Made by a program: the position numbers and the translations under genes
Part shown: positions 1 to 12,040 of the stretch, in pieces
How the letters are laid out: the number at the start of each line of letters is the position of its first letter
Position numbering within the stretch: position 1 is the stretch's first letter
DNA from: Rana temporaria
Taxonomy: Eukaryota; Chordata; Amphibia; Anura; Ranidae
Assembly: GCF_905171775.1 (NCBI RefSeq)
Contig: NC_053491.1
Coordinates: 401,102,838-401,166,837, forward strand
DNA: 64,000 bases
Direction: 5' to 3'
The notes under the pieces: model-generated
What the model was told of the DNA's origin: nothing
What the model saw: the letters and a program-made list of their open reading frames with translations, nothing else
Database searches by the model: none

Positions 1-716
1 GAGAAATACGTTACTCCACGGCGGCGTAACATATCCCATTTACGTTACACCGCCGCAGGTTTACAACGTAAGTGCCTGATTCACAAAGCTCTTACCTGTA
101 AACTTGCGGCGGTGTAACGTAATTCCGCTTGGCGCAAGCCCGCCTAATTCAAATGGGGCGGGCACCATTTAAATTAGGCGCGTTCCCGCGCCGAACGTTC
201 TGCGCATGCTCCATGTTAAAATTTCCCGACGTGCTTTGCGCGAAATTACGGCGCCCCGATGTTTTTTTTTGAACTGCGACGTGCGTAACGGCGTTTCGTA
301 TTCCCGGACGTCTTCCGCAAAAAAAAAAGAATTCGAAATTTGACGCGGGAACGACGGCCATACTTTAACATGGCTGATCTAAAGATAAGCCATGTTAAAG
401 CAGGTGTAACTTTGCGACGGGAAAAAACGACTAGCAACGACGTACGAGATTGCGACGAACGTGCAGATCTTCGTGGACCGCCGTAACTAGTCATTTGCAT
501 ATTCTACGCCGACCGCATTGGAATCGCCACCTAGCGGCCGGCCTAGAATTGCATCCTAAGATCCGACGGTGTAAGTCAATTACACCTGTCGGATCTTAGG
601 GCTATCTATGCGTAACTGATTCTATGAATCAGCCGCATAGTTAGGACGGGCGCATCACAGAGATACGACGGCGTATCAGGAGATACGCCGTCGTATCTCT
701 TCTGTGAATCTGGCCC
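1..716 (+). mobile_element. GC-rich palindromic MITE, copy 1 (cut by window start)
   Basis: Non-coding element rich in ACGCCG/CGGCGT palindromes, ending in GTGAATCTGGCCC at 704-716. It shares blocks in the same order with 4139-4843 (acggccatactttaacatgg, then ctagtcatttgcat) and, in reverse, with 5557-6291 and 21837-22512. Just inside the right end is an inverted pair of agatacgacggcgtat near 660-700. The left end lies outside the window. No coding capacity is seen; it is presumably mobilised in trans. Confidence 0.75.
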
Positions 717-720
717 AAAG

Positions 721-1929
721 TCTTTACCAAGTAACTATAGACCTGTTAGTTTAACTTCTATAGTTGGGAAGATACTGGAGCATTTAATAAAAGACTATAT
801 AGACAAGTTTTTGCTGGAAAAGCAACAGACAGCATGGATTCATGAAAGACAGAAGTTGTCAGACAAACCTGATTTCCTTTTATGAAGAGGTAAGTAAAAC
901 CTTGGACAGAGGGGTGGCGGTGGACGTGGTATACTTGGATTTTGCAAAAGCGTTCGATACAGTTCCCCCCACACGGCTCATGTGTAAGGTAAAGTCTACA
1001 GGATTGGAAATATCAGTTTGTAAATGGATAGATAACTGTCTAAAAGACAGAAGTCAGAGAGTAATGGTTAATGATTCTTACTCTGAATGGTCTAAGGTTA
1101 TCAGTGATGTACCCCAAGGTTCAGTTTTGGGACCCTTACTTTTTAATATCTTTATAAATGATATTGGGTCTGAGATCAAAAGTAAAATTTCTGTCTTTGC
1201 AGATGACACCAAGCTATGCAGTGGATCAACATCCTTACAGGATGTCTCTACTTTGGGCGACTATGTGGCAGATGAGGTTTAATGTTGATAAATGTAAAGT
1301 TATGCACTTGGGCGCTAAGAATATGCATGCATCATACATGCTAGGAGGTGTACAACTGGGGGAATCCGTAGTGGAGAAGGATCTGGGAGTTTTGGTAGAT
1401 CATAAGCTCAATAATAGCATACAATGCCAAGCTGCGGTTTCCAAAGCGAGCAAAGTCCTTTCTTGTATAAGGAGAGGTATGGACTCCAGAGGGAGAGATA
1501 TATTTTTGCCCCATTTAAATCATTAGCAAGACCTCATCTGGAATACGCAGTTCAGTTTTGGGCACCAGTTCTCAAAAAGGATATCGAGAAACTGAACAAA
1601 GTGCAGAGAAGGGCAACCAAACTGATAAGAGGCAAGATTAGAGGAACTGAATTTATTCACTCTTCAGAAGAGAAGAATAGGGGGGATATGATCAACATGT
1701 ACAAATACATAAGGGTTCCAAATAGTGAACTTGGTGTTGAGTTATTCACTTTACGGTCAACACTGAGGACAAGGGGGCACTCTTTACGTCTAGAGGAAAA
1801 GAGATTTCATCTCCAAATACGGAAAGGTTTCTTCACAGAGTGGGAAAATGTGGAATAGACTCCCTCCAGAGGTGGTTATGGCCAGCTCAGTAGATTGCTT
1901 TAAGAAAGGCCTGGATACTTTCCTAAATG
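721..1929 (+). pseudogene. CR1-like LINE reverse transcriptase remnant
   Basis: Pieces in different frames form a reverse transcriptase: SNYRPVSLTS (from 721), QHGFMKDRSCQTNL (830 on), the palm motifs YLDFAKAFDTV, VPQGSVLGPLLFN and FADDTKLC (842-1282), WQMRFNVDKCKVMHLG (1240-1526), then RPHLEYAVQFWAPVLKKDI, RGDMINMYKYIR and TLRSTLRTRGHS (1527-1858), and finally MWNRLPPEVV with SSVDCFKKGLDTF (1848-1929). Frame switches near 830, 1250, 1525 and 1850, and an internal loss around 1650 (between KLIRGK and RGDMINM), make it non-functional. The catalytic FADD survives. This is a dead retrocopy; the C-terminal part after the palm is the thumb/C-terminal region of this LINE clade. Confidence 0.9.
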
Positions 1930-1933
1930 TACA

Positions 1934-3000
1934 TGTAGCGCCCCCTTACTTTCAGTATGGGCACTACGCTAAAGTTAGTGGGGAATGGGAGAGTTATTTT
2001 GCTCCCATTCACAATTTGTTAAATTGTGGGCTGCTGTCATTCCTGAACTGTCCTGTAGGTCAGTCTGCGCTCCAGGGGTGTTGTTTCCACCCCTGGGCGA
2101 CAGGTGGCACTAGAGGGGTTCTGGCAGAGCCACTTTTCCCCAGCAGCCAATTGGAGGAGTTTTCTGGGGGAGGAGCATGCTGGGGGAGAGTATGCTGGGT
2201 AAGAGTATATCTGAGGCAGACGCCATTTTGTGTGGTTCTTCCCGCGGGTTCCAGGTTCCAGGTGCGGCATCCACCTTTAGGGTGTGCACATCCAACGGCC
2301 CCCCATGATGGCCTTCCAGGCCGGGGTCGCATGCTACGCGGAGCTCCATATGGCTGAGAGGGGCCCCAGTGACTTACTGAGTCCCCCTGCTTTACTGAGA
2401 AGATCCCAGGCTGGGTGCCGCTCGATTGGGGGGTCGGCTTGAGGAGAACCCGGAGGCAGGTTGTCCAACAGAGCTTGAACAAACCATCAGGGATCTGGTG
2501 ACCGGAATGCTGACAAATACACTTTGCTATCATCCGGTGACCTATGTTCAATCTACTGGGAGGATTTGCTCAATTCATCCATTTAGCTCATTCAAGTAGT
2601 AGGCCTGTGGCAGAGGCCTGTACCTCCCAGCAACACTAAGTGACACTTCGGCTGCCGGGCTTGTGGCAGAAGTCTGTCCGGGGGCACTTCACCCACTCTG
2701 GCTAGAGTGGCGACGAACTGTGACTATTATTACTGTGCTATTGAGAGCAAGATTGCTATTTTTTTCTACATCCAGGCCTGATACCGCAAAGTTCTATATC
2801 GCTTCATCAACCTTTTCCTTCCTACTGCATGTTGATGTTGGCTATGTTGGGCCTGAAATAAAGCATTTGAAAACCTTCCTTCATGTACTGGACATTCGCT
2901 CACTACTTTATTCATCAGCTACACCCCTGGACAACACTGAGGTAACTTAATATGCCGATACCAACAACAAACCAGCGGCTCCCGCGGGGGTAGCGCTACA
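1934..3000 (+). mobile_element. Solo LTR inserted in the LINE
   Basis: A 1067-bp segment starting TGTAGCGCCCCC and ending GGGGGTAGCGCTACA has TG...CA termini with inverted-repeat character. It is flanked by TACA at 1930-1933 and 3001-3004. Removing it with one TACA restores the continuous LINE 3' sequence (aaatgtacataatataac). A polyadenylation signal AATAAA lies at 2857-2862, about 140 bp from the 3' end, which gives + orientation. No internal gag/pol or second LTR is present, hence a solo LTR. I infer a retrovirus-like or Gypsy-type family and cannot name it. Confidence 0.7.
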
Positions 3001-3278
3001 TACATAATATAACTGAGTACTAAGATTTGTAGGTAAAGTTGATTCAGGGAAAATCTGATTGCCTCTTGGGGGATCAGGAAGGAATTATTTCCCCTGCTGT
3101 AGCAAATTGGATCATGCTCTGCTTTTTTTTTTGCCTTCCTCTGAATCAACTGTGGGTATAGAATTGGGTATATGGGATTGTACAATATTTTTTTATTTTA
3201 TTTTTATTTTATTTTTTATGGTTGAACTGGATGGACTTGTGTCTTTTTTCAACCTGACTAACTATGTAACTATGTAAC

Positions 3279-4135
3279 ACCCCATATACCCATAATCTGA
3301 CCTTGTAGTGCCCTTGTCTTATATAATGCCACCAAGTGCGTGGCCACCTAGCGGCAAAAGAGAGAAGTGCAGCAATTACAGACTTAGAGATAAATCAATT
3401 GATCCCTAACAATGAGCCAAGGTACAAGATACCTGGTGGGTACATTTAGGAGAAAACCTGCCTAAACACCGGGGTGATACATCTTGGGAACCAGTGGGAA
3501 AAATACTCCTTACATTGGTGTTCAACGGGAGGTAAATTCATCCTTATATAAGTGATCACTAAGAAGAATCCCCCTTACACTGGTGATAAGTAAGAAGAAT
3601 CTCTGTTACCTTAGTAGTCAGTGGAAAAAAGTGGCCCCTTACATTTGTAGTTAGTGGAAAGAATGCTGCATTCTTCCCATTGACAACCAACATAGGAGAC
3701 AATTTATGTCAATGAGCAGCAGTGTAAAGTGTGTTTCTAACATTGTTCATTAGAAAAAAATCCACTTACGTTGCCCCTTACTAAGAGCATTATTATCAAT
3801 GGTGACACTAACCTGCATCAATCTTCTTCATTCTGTATCCTGGCACAGTGAACCCTGACAAGTAACGTGAGTGAAGAAACTATGGCTGTTAGAATAATCC
3901 TTGGCTCTGACTGCACCTTGTCAGTGGCTATACCCGGGACAGAGTGCTCCTACACCCAGGTATGATGGCACTGCTTTGAAAATGTGAAAAATAGCCTAAA
4001 GCACAACATGCTGACTGAAAATTCAAATACTAAATATTCATATTGATAATTATTTTACATTCACTTGACTGGGGAAAAAAAAAAAAAACATTTTAAAAAT
4101 AAGATTTACAGTCCGGACCATAATACATTAGAAAT
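3279..4135. other. Spacer with degenerate minisatellite
   Basis: No gene seen. Around 3470-3750 are 5-8 degenerate copies of a 30-40-bp motif like ccttacattggtg-tcagtggaaagaat (for example near 3510, 3575, 3635). The remainder is plain AT-rich sequence with an A-tract at 4074-4088. Confidence 0.5.
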
Positions 4136-4138
4136 ACT

Positions 4139-4843
4139 GGGCCAGATTCACGTAGCTGTGCGGCGACGTAACGTATCTCATTTACGTTACACCGCCGCAA
4201 GTTTTACGGGCAAGTGCTTGATTCACAAAGCACTTGCCTGTAAACTTGCGGCGGCGTAGCGTAAATCCGTCCGGCGCAAGCCCGCTTAATTCAAATGGGG
4301 CGTGGATCATTTAAATTAGGCGTGTTCCCGCGCCGAACGTGCTGCGCATGCTCTGTTTTGAAATTTCCCGCCGTGCTTTGTGCTAAATGACGTCGCACCG
4401 GCGTAATTTTTTGAACGGCGACTATTCCCGGACGTCTTACGCAAAAAAATAACAAATTAAAATTTGACGCGGGAACGACGGCCATACTTTAACATGGCCT
4501 GTCTATTTTTACACCACCTAAATAGCAGCCGTAACTATACGCCGGGAAAAGCCAACTAGCGACGACGTAAGAGAATGCGATGAACGCGCGTACCTTCGTG
4601 GATCGCCGTAAACAGCTAATTTGCATACCCGACGCGCAAAACGACGTGAACTCCACCCAGCGGGCGCAGAAGAATTACACCAACGATCTGAAGGTGTACG
4701 AAGCCGTACGCCTGTCGGATCGATGCCAAAAGCCGCCGTATATTGGTTTGAGAATTCAAACTAAAGATACGACGCGGCAAATTTGAAAGTACGCCGGAGT
4801 ATCAGCAGATACCTCCGGCGTACTTTTTCTGTGAATCTGGCCC
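4139..4843 (+). mobile_element. GC-rich palindromic MITE, copy 2 (complete)
   Basis: A 705-bp element with 13-bp perfect terminal inverted repeats GGGCCAGATTCAC / GTGAATCTGGCCC and candidate 3-bp target duplication ACT (4136-4138 and 4844-4846). Internally it matches copy 1 in the same orientation (free of the LINE), with nested CGGCGTA-type palindromes near each end. No transposase. A 3-bp duplication would suit PIF/Harbinger, but flanks differ between copies, so the superfamily is not settled. Confidence 0.8.
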
Positions 4844-4846
4844 ACT

Positions 4847-5553
4847 GTATACTGTATATACACAAAGTCAGAATGCATTATTTTAAAAAGTTAATATTGT
4901 TGGCATCTGCTGATTATGATCTCCTTTGCCTCTCTGGTCTGATAAACAGATGTGTGGGTTTATACCAATTCTTGTATATTCCTTTTCTTTTTTCAAGCTC
5001 CCTGGGAATGGCACAAAGCAGCCGACACACAAGCCTGCAGAAGTATTTTCTTATTACTTATATCACTAACATTCAAAGCACATGAAATGAACTGCAATCA
5101 TAAAAGGAAACACAGAGGGATTTGTCCCAAATATGCAGAGAAACACAATGAAGCTTTAAAGTGATTAAAAAAAAAGACTTATTCCCCACAAATTCTCATA
5201 AAACGATGTTACTAATTCGTTTTCTTAAATTAGCTTAGTTTTCTATATAGTTGCAATGACAAAGTGTATTAAGCAGCACCCATAGTTCTAGGCTGTCATT
5301 ATGTCAGCTCTTAGCTGTGCATTTACTGCAAATACTCAGCTTATAGATCTGTTCCTTGGTGATTCATTGTATAGAGGTCTCTGTGAAACTGACAACTGGG
5401 ACTGTATTAGAGAAACATTTGATATCCAAGACTAGTACTGATCTTGTTCACTAAGACAACTAATCCTACTATACTTTCTCTGTTCTGTGATGGGACAGTT
5501 AAGTTATTGTAATAATTATAATTAAACCTTGCACCGGTGCCATTTTTAAAGAC
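4847..5553. other. No recognisable feature
   Basis: AT-rich sequence between two MITEs. Short open frames show no motif or codon structure that I recognise. Confidence 0.4.
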
Positions 5554-5556
5554 TAT

Positions 5557-6291
5557 TAGCTGGATTCACAAAGAGTTACGCCGGCGTATCAGTAGATACG
5601 CCGTCGTAACTCAGAATCTAAGCCGTCGTAAGTTTAAGTGTATGCTCAAACTGAGATACACTTAAACCTAGCTAAGATACGACGGCCTGCGCCGTCGTAT
5701 CTTAGGGTGCAATATTTCCGCTGGCCGCTAGGTGGTGCTTCCGTTGAGTTCGGCGTAGAATATGCAAATGACTAGATACGCCGATTCACGAATGTACGCT
5801 TGCCCGTCGCAGTAAAGATACGCCATTTACGTAAGAGGTACGCCGGCGTAAAGATAAAGCTGCCCCCTAGGTGACCTAGCCAATGTTAAGTATGGCCGTC
5901 GTTCCGGCGTCGAAATTTGAAAATTTTACGTTGTTTGCGTAAGTCGTCCGTGAATGGGGCTGGATGTAATTTACGTTCACGTCGAAACCAATACGTCCTT
6001 GCGGCGTACTTTGGAGCAATGCACACTGGGATATGTAAACGGACGGCGCATGCGCCGTTCGTAAAAAAACGTCAATCACGTCGGGTCACTAGTCATTTAC
6101 ATAAAACACGCCCCCTGTTCCTAATTTGAATTAGGTGCGCTTACGCTGGCCCCATTTACGCTACGCCGCCGTAACTTAGGAGGCAAGTGCTTTGTGAATA
6201 CAACACTTTCCTCTATGACTTAAGGCGGCGTAGCGTAAATACGATACACTACGCCGCCTGAAAGTTACGCTGCCCTACCTGAATCCAGCTA
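5557..6291 (-). mobile_element. GC-rich palindromic MITE, copy 3 (inverted)
   Basis: Same family in the opposite orientation: the reverse complement shares the block containing cgccacctagcggcc and tcatttgcat with copy 1. Ends TAGCTGGATTCA / TGAATCCAGCTA, flanked by TAT on both sides (5554-5556 and 6292-6294). An octamer-like ATGCAAAT lies at 5762-5769. No coding sequence. Confidence 0.8.
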
Positions 6292-6297
6292 TATAAA

Positions 6298-6462
6298 GGG
6301 CAATTTACTAAAACTGGAAAATCTGTTGCTGCTGTGCATGGTAGCCAATCCGCTTCTATTTTTAGCTTGTTCAGTTAAGCTTTGACAATAAAACCTGGAA
6401 GCTGATTGGTTTCTAAGCAGAGCTGTTCCAGATTTTGCATGCTCCAGTTTTAGTAAATCCCC
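6298..6462. mobile_element. Short hairpin MITE
   Basis: About 165 bp with a 16-bp perfect inverted repeat atttactaaaactgga (6303-6318) / tccagttttagtaaat (6443-6458), extending imperfectly to ggg/cccc. A second inner inverted pair (gaaaatctg / cagattttgc) strengthens the hairpin. It sits immediately beside copy 3 of the GC-rich MITE. Confidence 0.65.
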
Positions 6463-9009
6463 ACTATGTATATCTATTTATCTTGCACTCCTTAATGCTC
6501 TAAAGGCACTCACTTTGCTGGCCACACAACAACTCCCACACATCACATAAAATGAATAAACATCAATCCTGCATAATATGTGAGGGCATCGTGGGCTTAC
6601 CCACATTCAAGAATTGGAGTGGGGCACTTGTAAACAGGTGCTGACACGGCGCCTGTGGATATTTTAGCCCTGTCTACACTGCATTGTTAGTTATGCAGTG
6701 AGTTACAGGCTGCCCAGGATGGGAATGGGTTAACTGTATCTCCCGGGACTCTTGCTTTGGCATGCTTCTACTGGCCTCTGCCCTCATTCTTGTGCTTATA
6801 AATTCAGGAGGCAGACACTGCCTTGAGGAGTTTCAGCCATGTGGGAAATAGGGAAGGCTGACAGCTGAAGCTGTAACCCAATCTTTCAGCAACCACTTCT
6901 TCTCTCTGCTTTCTATCCTGACTGTCAACAATGCAGCTTGCCTGCCTGTGGAACACGTCAACAAGTGTGGGGCTGCTCAGACATGTAGACATCCCCACAG
7001 AACACTAGCTCTGGAGATATGCTCCCGATTACTTTACTGTTTATGGACTTTTGCCTGTACAGGTACCCTGGGACAAACACAAACCTGAGTTAGCATTTAG
7101 TTTTGGGAAAAGACTTTGTTTTGGAACTGTTATTCTGAGAGGTTTTAGTAAAGCTTTTAAAACTTTTGTCCTAGCGTGGTCTGAAGTTACTTAAAGGGGT
7201 GCATGGTGGTAATGACGTATGGGTGAAGTGGTGACATGCCATTACTAGGGGCAATGAGTACAAGAGAAGGATGATTAGACTGTCAGACAGCGGGACAGTT
7301 GTACAGGCAGGGGTGACTGGTCTCATTCATGATGATGGAAGTGGTTGGTGCCCCAGCAACCGGAACTGGACCCACATGGCCAGAACCCTAGGAACCTAGC
7401 CATATAGTAGAACAGAAAATAGTTAATTATGCATGCACATAGGGTCCGCGCTGGTGCTTGGTGGGACCTCGTTCTGTCGCTGGGAGATAGGTGGCAGAGT
7501 AAAGCTGGACAGGTGAAACAAGATAATGCTCTGTGGTGTCTCCTTCACAATGTTGCATCCTGACAAGGTGTATGTATTGTGGGACCAGGAGGCACCTGTA
7601 TAACAGCTTCAGGTTATGATAAAATGGGGTTCCCTTCTAAGCCAGGGTACCTCCATAATGTCGATGCCACATGAATGCAGCCCCACCTGTTCCTGGGCAT
7701 TAGCAAGGAGAAGAGTAAAAGAGAGCAAAAATGCCCTATGTTTTTTCGGACGAGTTGGTTCTGCCCACACACTAAAGAGCATTGGTAGAGTAAGGAATTT
7801 GAGAAAGTATTCCTCTATATCATAATACCACTAGACTAAAGAAGCGCTTAACCCTTATTATATAGGAGGTACAGTAATAAGATATATAAAAGCTATCTGG
7901 GGCTCAGCTTTAAAGCCCCTCTTTGGGATTACATTGACCCCCCCCCTTCTTTTATATTAAACAAAATTATTCATAATGGTCAAACATGGTACACATCTTC
8001 AAAGTATAATTCCTAACTAGGAATATACTGTCCCAAATCTGTGGTAGCATTAGTCCCCAAAATATAGATAGGGCCCATAACTATGAAAAAACTCATGGTT
8101 TTGTTTACTTTCAGGCCATAGTTGGCCCCTCACCATGTGTACCTCTCTATAGAGATCTGCACTCTTTTCTATCTCACTTTCTTTCTTTTCTTCATCTTGA
8201 AGAGCTCCAGTCACCACTTCTAACCGACACTTCCAGGTGTATCAGATAGGGTGTCTCTCGCTGAGTGCTGTGATTCCTCCTACAGAATTCTACTTCCAAA
8301 ATGCAAAAAAAAAAAAGTTTTTATATGCACAATTGTTTTAAGCAATTTGCCCTGCTTTGTCTGCCTGTTCCACCACTATTTTATTTATGTCTGCCACAGT
8401 CTGGGGATGTCATTGGCAGTCACCGTCTGTCACACTCATTGTAGACACGTGTGTGTCTGTCTGTTGATGGCTGCAAGCTTTTATGGGAGTTTGCATATCA
8501 TGAGACATGCAGTCTTTCATTCAGTGAATCTGCATTCATTCTGTGCGAAATGAAATGTTATTACTCTATGTTCTCTTCTGAACAAATGTTTTATTATGGG
8601 CAGTAGAAAAATACTGCATTATGGCCACACAATTAAGGTGAGGAGCATTGGAAATACATACATTTTTGTAAGAAGATGTACTGAACATTGTAAACATTCT
8701 AGTAAAAGCTAGTGGAAATTAGCTAATAAATGTTACCAATACACATTTTCTGGTAATGCAGAGTTCCTGGATAAATGGTTATGCAATTTTATTCTATCAA
8801 TAGACCCCTGAGTGTAAAATTAGTAGCAACATGCCATCTCCAATATGTTTTTAGGAGAATAGGTTCAATCCACAAAGCCTTAACACAAGGATATGGATTT
8901 GTATTTTAGCAATGCAGCTATAATATTCAAATCTGGTTGAAAATTACTTTTATTAAAATAAGTATCTATATCCTGGTGCAGTATCTTTGTGAGTTGAGCC
9001 TATTGCATA
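6463..9009. other. Long gene-free stretch, possible LTR-like segment
   Basis: No gene is supported. A TATA-like tataaa at 6799-6804 in an otherwise LTR-like stretch (6580-7237, starting TGTGAGGGC) raised the possibility of a degenerate LTR, but no flanking duplication or partner was found. The rest is plain intergenic-type sequence with C- and A-tracts near 7940 and 8310. Confidence 0.35.
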
Positions 9010-9017
9010 GCATTTAC

Positions 9018-10449
9018 TAGACATGTGCATTTCGTTTCATTACGAATTCAAATTCGTACACATTTTTCATTATTCGGAAATTCGTATGCATCCGAATTTC
9101 CGAATTACAAAATTAACGAATTTAAACAAATTTGAAAAAACGCAAACGAAATTCGAATCGAATTCAAAAACAAATTTGAATCAAATTTGAAAACAAATTT
9201 TAATCGAATTTAAAAAAATAGAAATCGATTTTCTAAAAACTACAATTAAATAGAATATAAAACAATAAAGCAATAGAATCAAAAATAATAGAATAGAAGT
9301 TAATAGAATGTAATAAGATAGAACACGACAGTCTTCCGAAATTCGAATAGTATAAATTTGAATTCTAGAATAGATTGCAAAATAATAAACATTTATGGAA
9401 ACTAAAATATAAAAGAATAGAAAAACAATAGAACAGAATAAAATCAATTAAAATATCTATTATATTTTATTCTATTCTCTTGTTTTTCTTTTCTATTCCA
9501 TTCTAATCTTTTCTATTCGAATTTGAATTCATTTTATATACGAAATTCGAATTTCTTATTAAATGAAATCGAATTTGAAGAGAAAAGATTATAAAAGATT
9601 AGTTATATATTAGAATTTGAAAAAAAATTGACCGAATTCCTAAAAAGTCGATCAAATTTGAAAATTTGTATTAAGATTAGAAAAATTCTACCGCATTTGA
9701 AAAAAATCTACCGAATTAGAAAAAAATACAGCATTTGAAAAAAATCTACTAAATTAGAAAAAACTACCACATTCGATTTTTTTTTTACATATAACCATTT
9801 TCCAAATTTCGAATTTCATATAGAATGAAATCGAATTGGAATAGAAAAGATTAGAATAGAATAGAAAATAATAGAAAAGTTAATAAACTAGAAAAACAAT
9901 AGAACAGAATAGAATCAATTATAATATATATTATATTTTATTTTATTCTATTCTCTTGTTTTTCTTTTCTATTCCATTCTAATCGTTTCTATTCGAATTT
10001 GAATTCATTTATACAAAATTCAAATTTCTTATTGAATGAAATCGAATTTGAATAGAAAAGATTATAAAAGATTAGTTTCATATTAGAATTTGAAAACATT
10101 TGGACTGAATTCCTAAAAAGTCGATCAAATTTAAAAAATTTAATTAGATTAGAAAAAATCTACTGCATTAAAAAAAAATTCTACCACATTTGAAAAAAAT
10201 GTACTAAATTAGAAAAAAACTACCACATCCAAATTTTTATTACATATAACCATTTTCCAAAATTCAAATTTCATATAGAATGAAATCGAATTGGAATAGA
10301 AAAGATTAGAATATAATATATTATATATTTTTTCTATTCTGTTCTATTGTTTTTCTATGCTTTTCTTTTCTATTATTTTCTATTCTATTCTAATCTTTTC
10401 TATTGGAATTCCATTTCATTCTATACGAAAGTCGAATTTCAGAAGATGT

Positions 10450-10484
<35 letters not shown>

Positions 10485-10812
10485 ATATATAGAGATATAT
10501 AAAATATTTTTTTCTGTTCTGTGCTATTGTTTTTCTATACTATTCTTTTCTAGTATTTTGGATTCTATTTTAATCTTTTCTATTCAAATTCGATTTCATT
10601 CTATACGAATTTCGAATTTCAGGAAATGGTTATATATATTTTTGTTTAAATGTGGTAGCATTATTTCGAATTTTATAATTTTTTTTCGAATACGAAATTA
10701 ATCCCGAAAACGAATGTAATGAATGCATCGAACTTAACTAAACATTAATTAATTAAATAACGAATTGAAACAAAATGAAACAAAACACATTTTTTCATCC
10801 TGCACATGTCTA
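9018..10812. mobile_element. AT-rich non-autonomous hAT-like element
   Basis: A 1795-bp element with termini TAGACATGTGCA / TGCACATGTCTA and candidate 8-bp target duplication GCATTTAC (9010-9017) versus GCTTTTAC (10813-10820), 7 of 8 matching. An 8-bp duplication and TAG-type terminus fit the hAT superfamily. The interior is made of CGAATT/AATTCG and tattctattctaatc motifs, with a block near 9460-9660 repeated about 480 bp later (9940-10135). No transposase. It resembles the large hAT element at 23421 in having CGAAT-rich subterminal regions. Confidence 0.65.
10451..10492. repeat. (TA)n microsatellite
   Basis: About 20 TA dinucleotides inside the AT-rich hAT-like element. Confidence 0.9.
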
Positions 10813-10903
10813 GCTTTTACATTTTTTTCTTTTTTTACCCTATGTGTGTTTCCTATCTGTGCAGTGTGGAAAATGTAGTCCCTGAAATTCATAAAGACTG
10901 TTA

Positions 10904-11048
10904 CAGACAGATTTTAGGAAAGTGCCTTGTGTGCGTCATAAAAGTTGCGCAGCATGCACCAAATTCATGTACCTGTCTAGAACTTGTACTTACATTTGGT
11001 GCATGCTGTGCTGCTTTTAGAATGAGACACTTTCTCAAAATCTGTCTG
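10904..11048. repeat. Hairpin repeat
   Basis: A long imperfect palindrome: cagacagattttaggaaagtg (10904-10924) pairs with the reverse complement at 11028-11048, and inside it gcagcatgcaccaaat pairs with atttggtgcatgctg. Probably a short MITE. Confidence 0.6.
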
Positions 11049-12040
11049 CGCCAGGGTCTCTCTCGGTATGCCAAAAGAGAGTTGACATTGATTTAGGTCC
11101 ACTTTTGTAGGATATGAACCGTCTGCATTTTATTTAGAAATCTTGTGCATTCGTTGCGACACAATGTAAAAGCAGAGCATTTTAGAACTATCTGCATTTG
11201 ACGTACAAGTCTTTGTCAGAACTGTGATGGACGATTTTGTGTTATGATTAGAATCACTGAAATGTTTCTTTTTCCTATATTCCTTATATTCCTTATACTG
11301 TTTATTTGTTTTTATACGCATTATGCATATGTATGTATGTATGGGTATGATCTATACTGCTTATTTTCCTTGAGGATTTTATATCAGATATCGTTTTAAA
11401 GTAATGAACTCAGCATTGAAAATACAAAGGATTATTATTAAGAGCAGATGCTGTCATCCTCCATTTTCCCCTCATGTTACAAATGTGTTCAGACCTTCTT
11501 CCCTTCCGTCCCTCCTCCCTTCTAAATTCCTCAATTGTAACAGGAAATCCTCCCCCTCCTTTTCACTCGGATCTCCTGAAAGCTTGTGGAGGAAACTTGC
11601 TGAGCTAATAATGGACTCTTTATGACACGTGGATTTCCAAGAAGAACATGGAACAGGAAACCATCCCTATATGAACTGACCAATGAGGGCTTCATGCCAA
11701 GAACAAACCACACAGGGGGTGGGTGAGTGGGAGGGTAATAAGGGGCTGGGATGTATAATGTGAACCTTTCAAATGTGCTTGTGTGTGTGATGTCATATTG
11801 TTTATAAAAAGACCAATAAATGGGTTTGGCCTCTCGGTTGGGACTGAGCCGAGAAAGGTGAGGATGTGAAATCTCTCTCTGGTTTGCATGCTCTCCCTTT
11901 ATAATTTGGACAAGCGGCAGGATGTGTGTCAGGAAATTAATTAATCTATTACAGAACCACATGTCATGCAGATGCTTCATGAATTTGGCGCTACACATTA
12001 ACAAGAGGGATAAACACCCTGTTGACTTCCCCGTAGTATA
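11049..12040. other. No recognisable feature
   Basis: The longest open frame (minus strand, 11531-12058) shows no recognisable domain. The stretch is otherwise plain sequence. Confidence 0.35.

Larger units (their letters stand above)
717..3278 (+). mobile_element. 5'-truncated CR1-like LINE, interrupted by an LTR
   Basis: The left part (717-1930) encodes a decayed non-LTR reverse transcriptase. The 3' untranslated part resumes at 3001-3278 (reads on from tacataatataactgag) and ends in two copies of TATGTAAC at 3263-3278, a short terminal tandem repeat typical of CR1-type LINEs. The two halves are separated by the LTR at 1934-3000. The 5' end is missing: coding similarity begins at once at 721 (SNYRPVSLTS), so the usual ORF1 and endonuclease are absent. 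It abuts the end of the MITE at 716. Confidence 0.85.

Noticed and set aside
6580..7370. Possible LTR with TATA box and a primer-site-like tggtgccccagcaaccgg
   Set aside because: No flanking duplication, partner LTR or internal coding region could be found.
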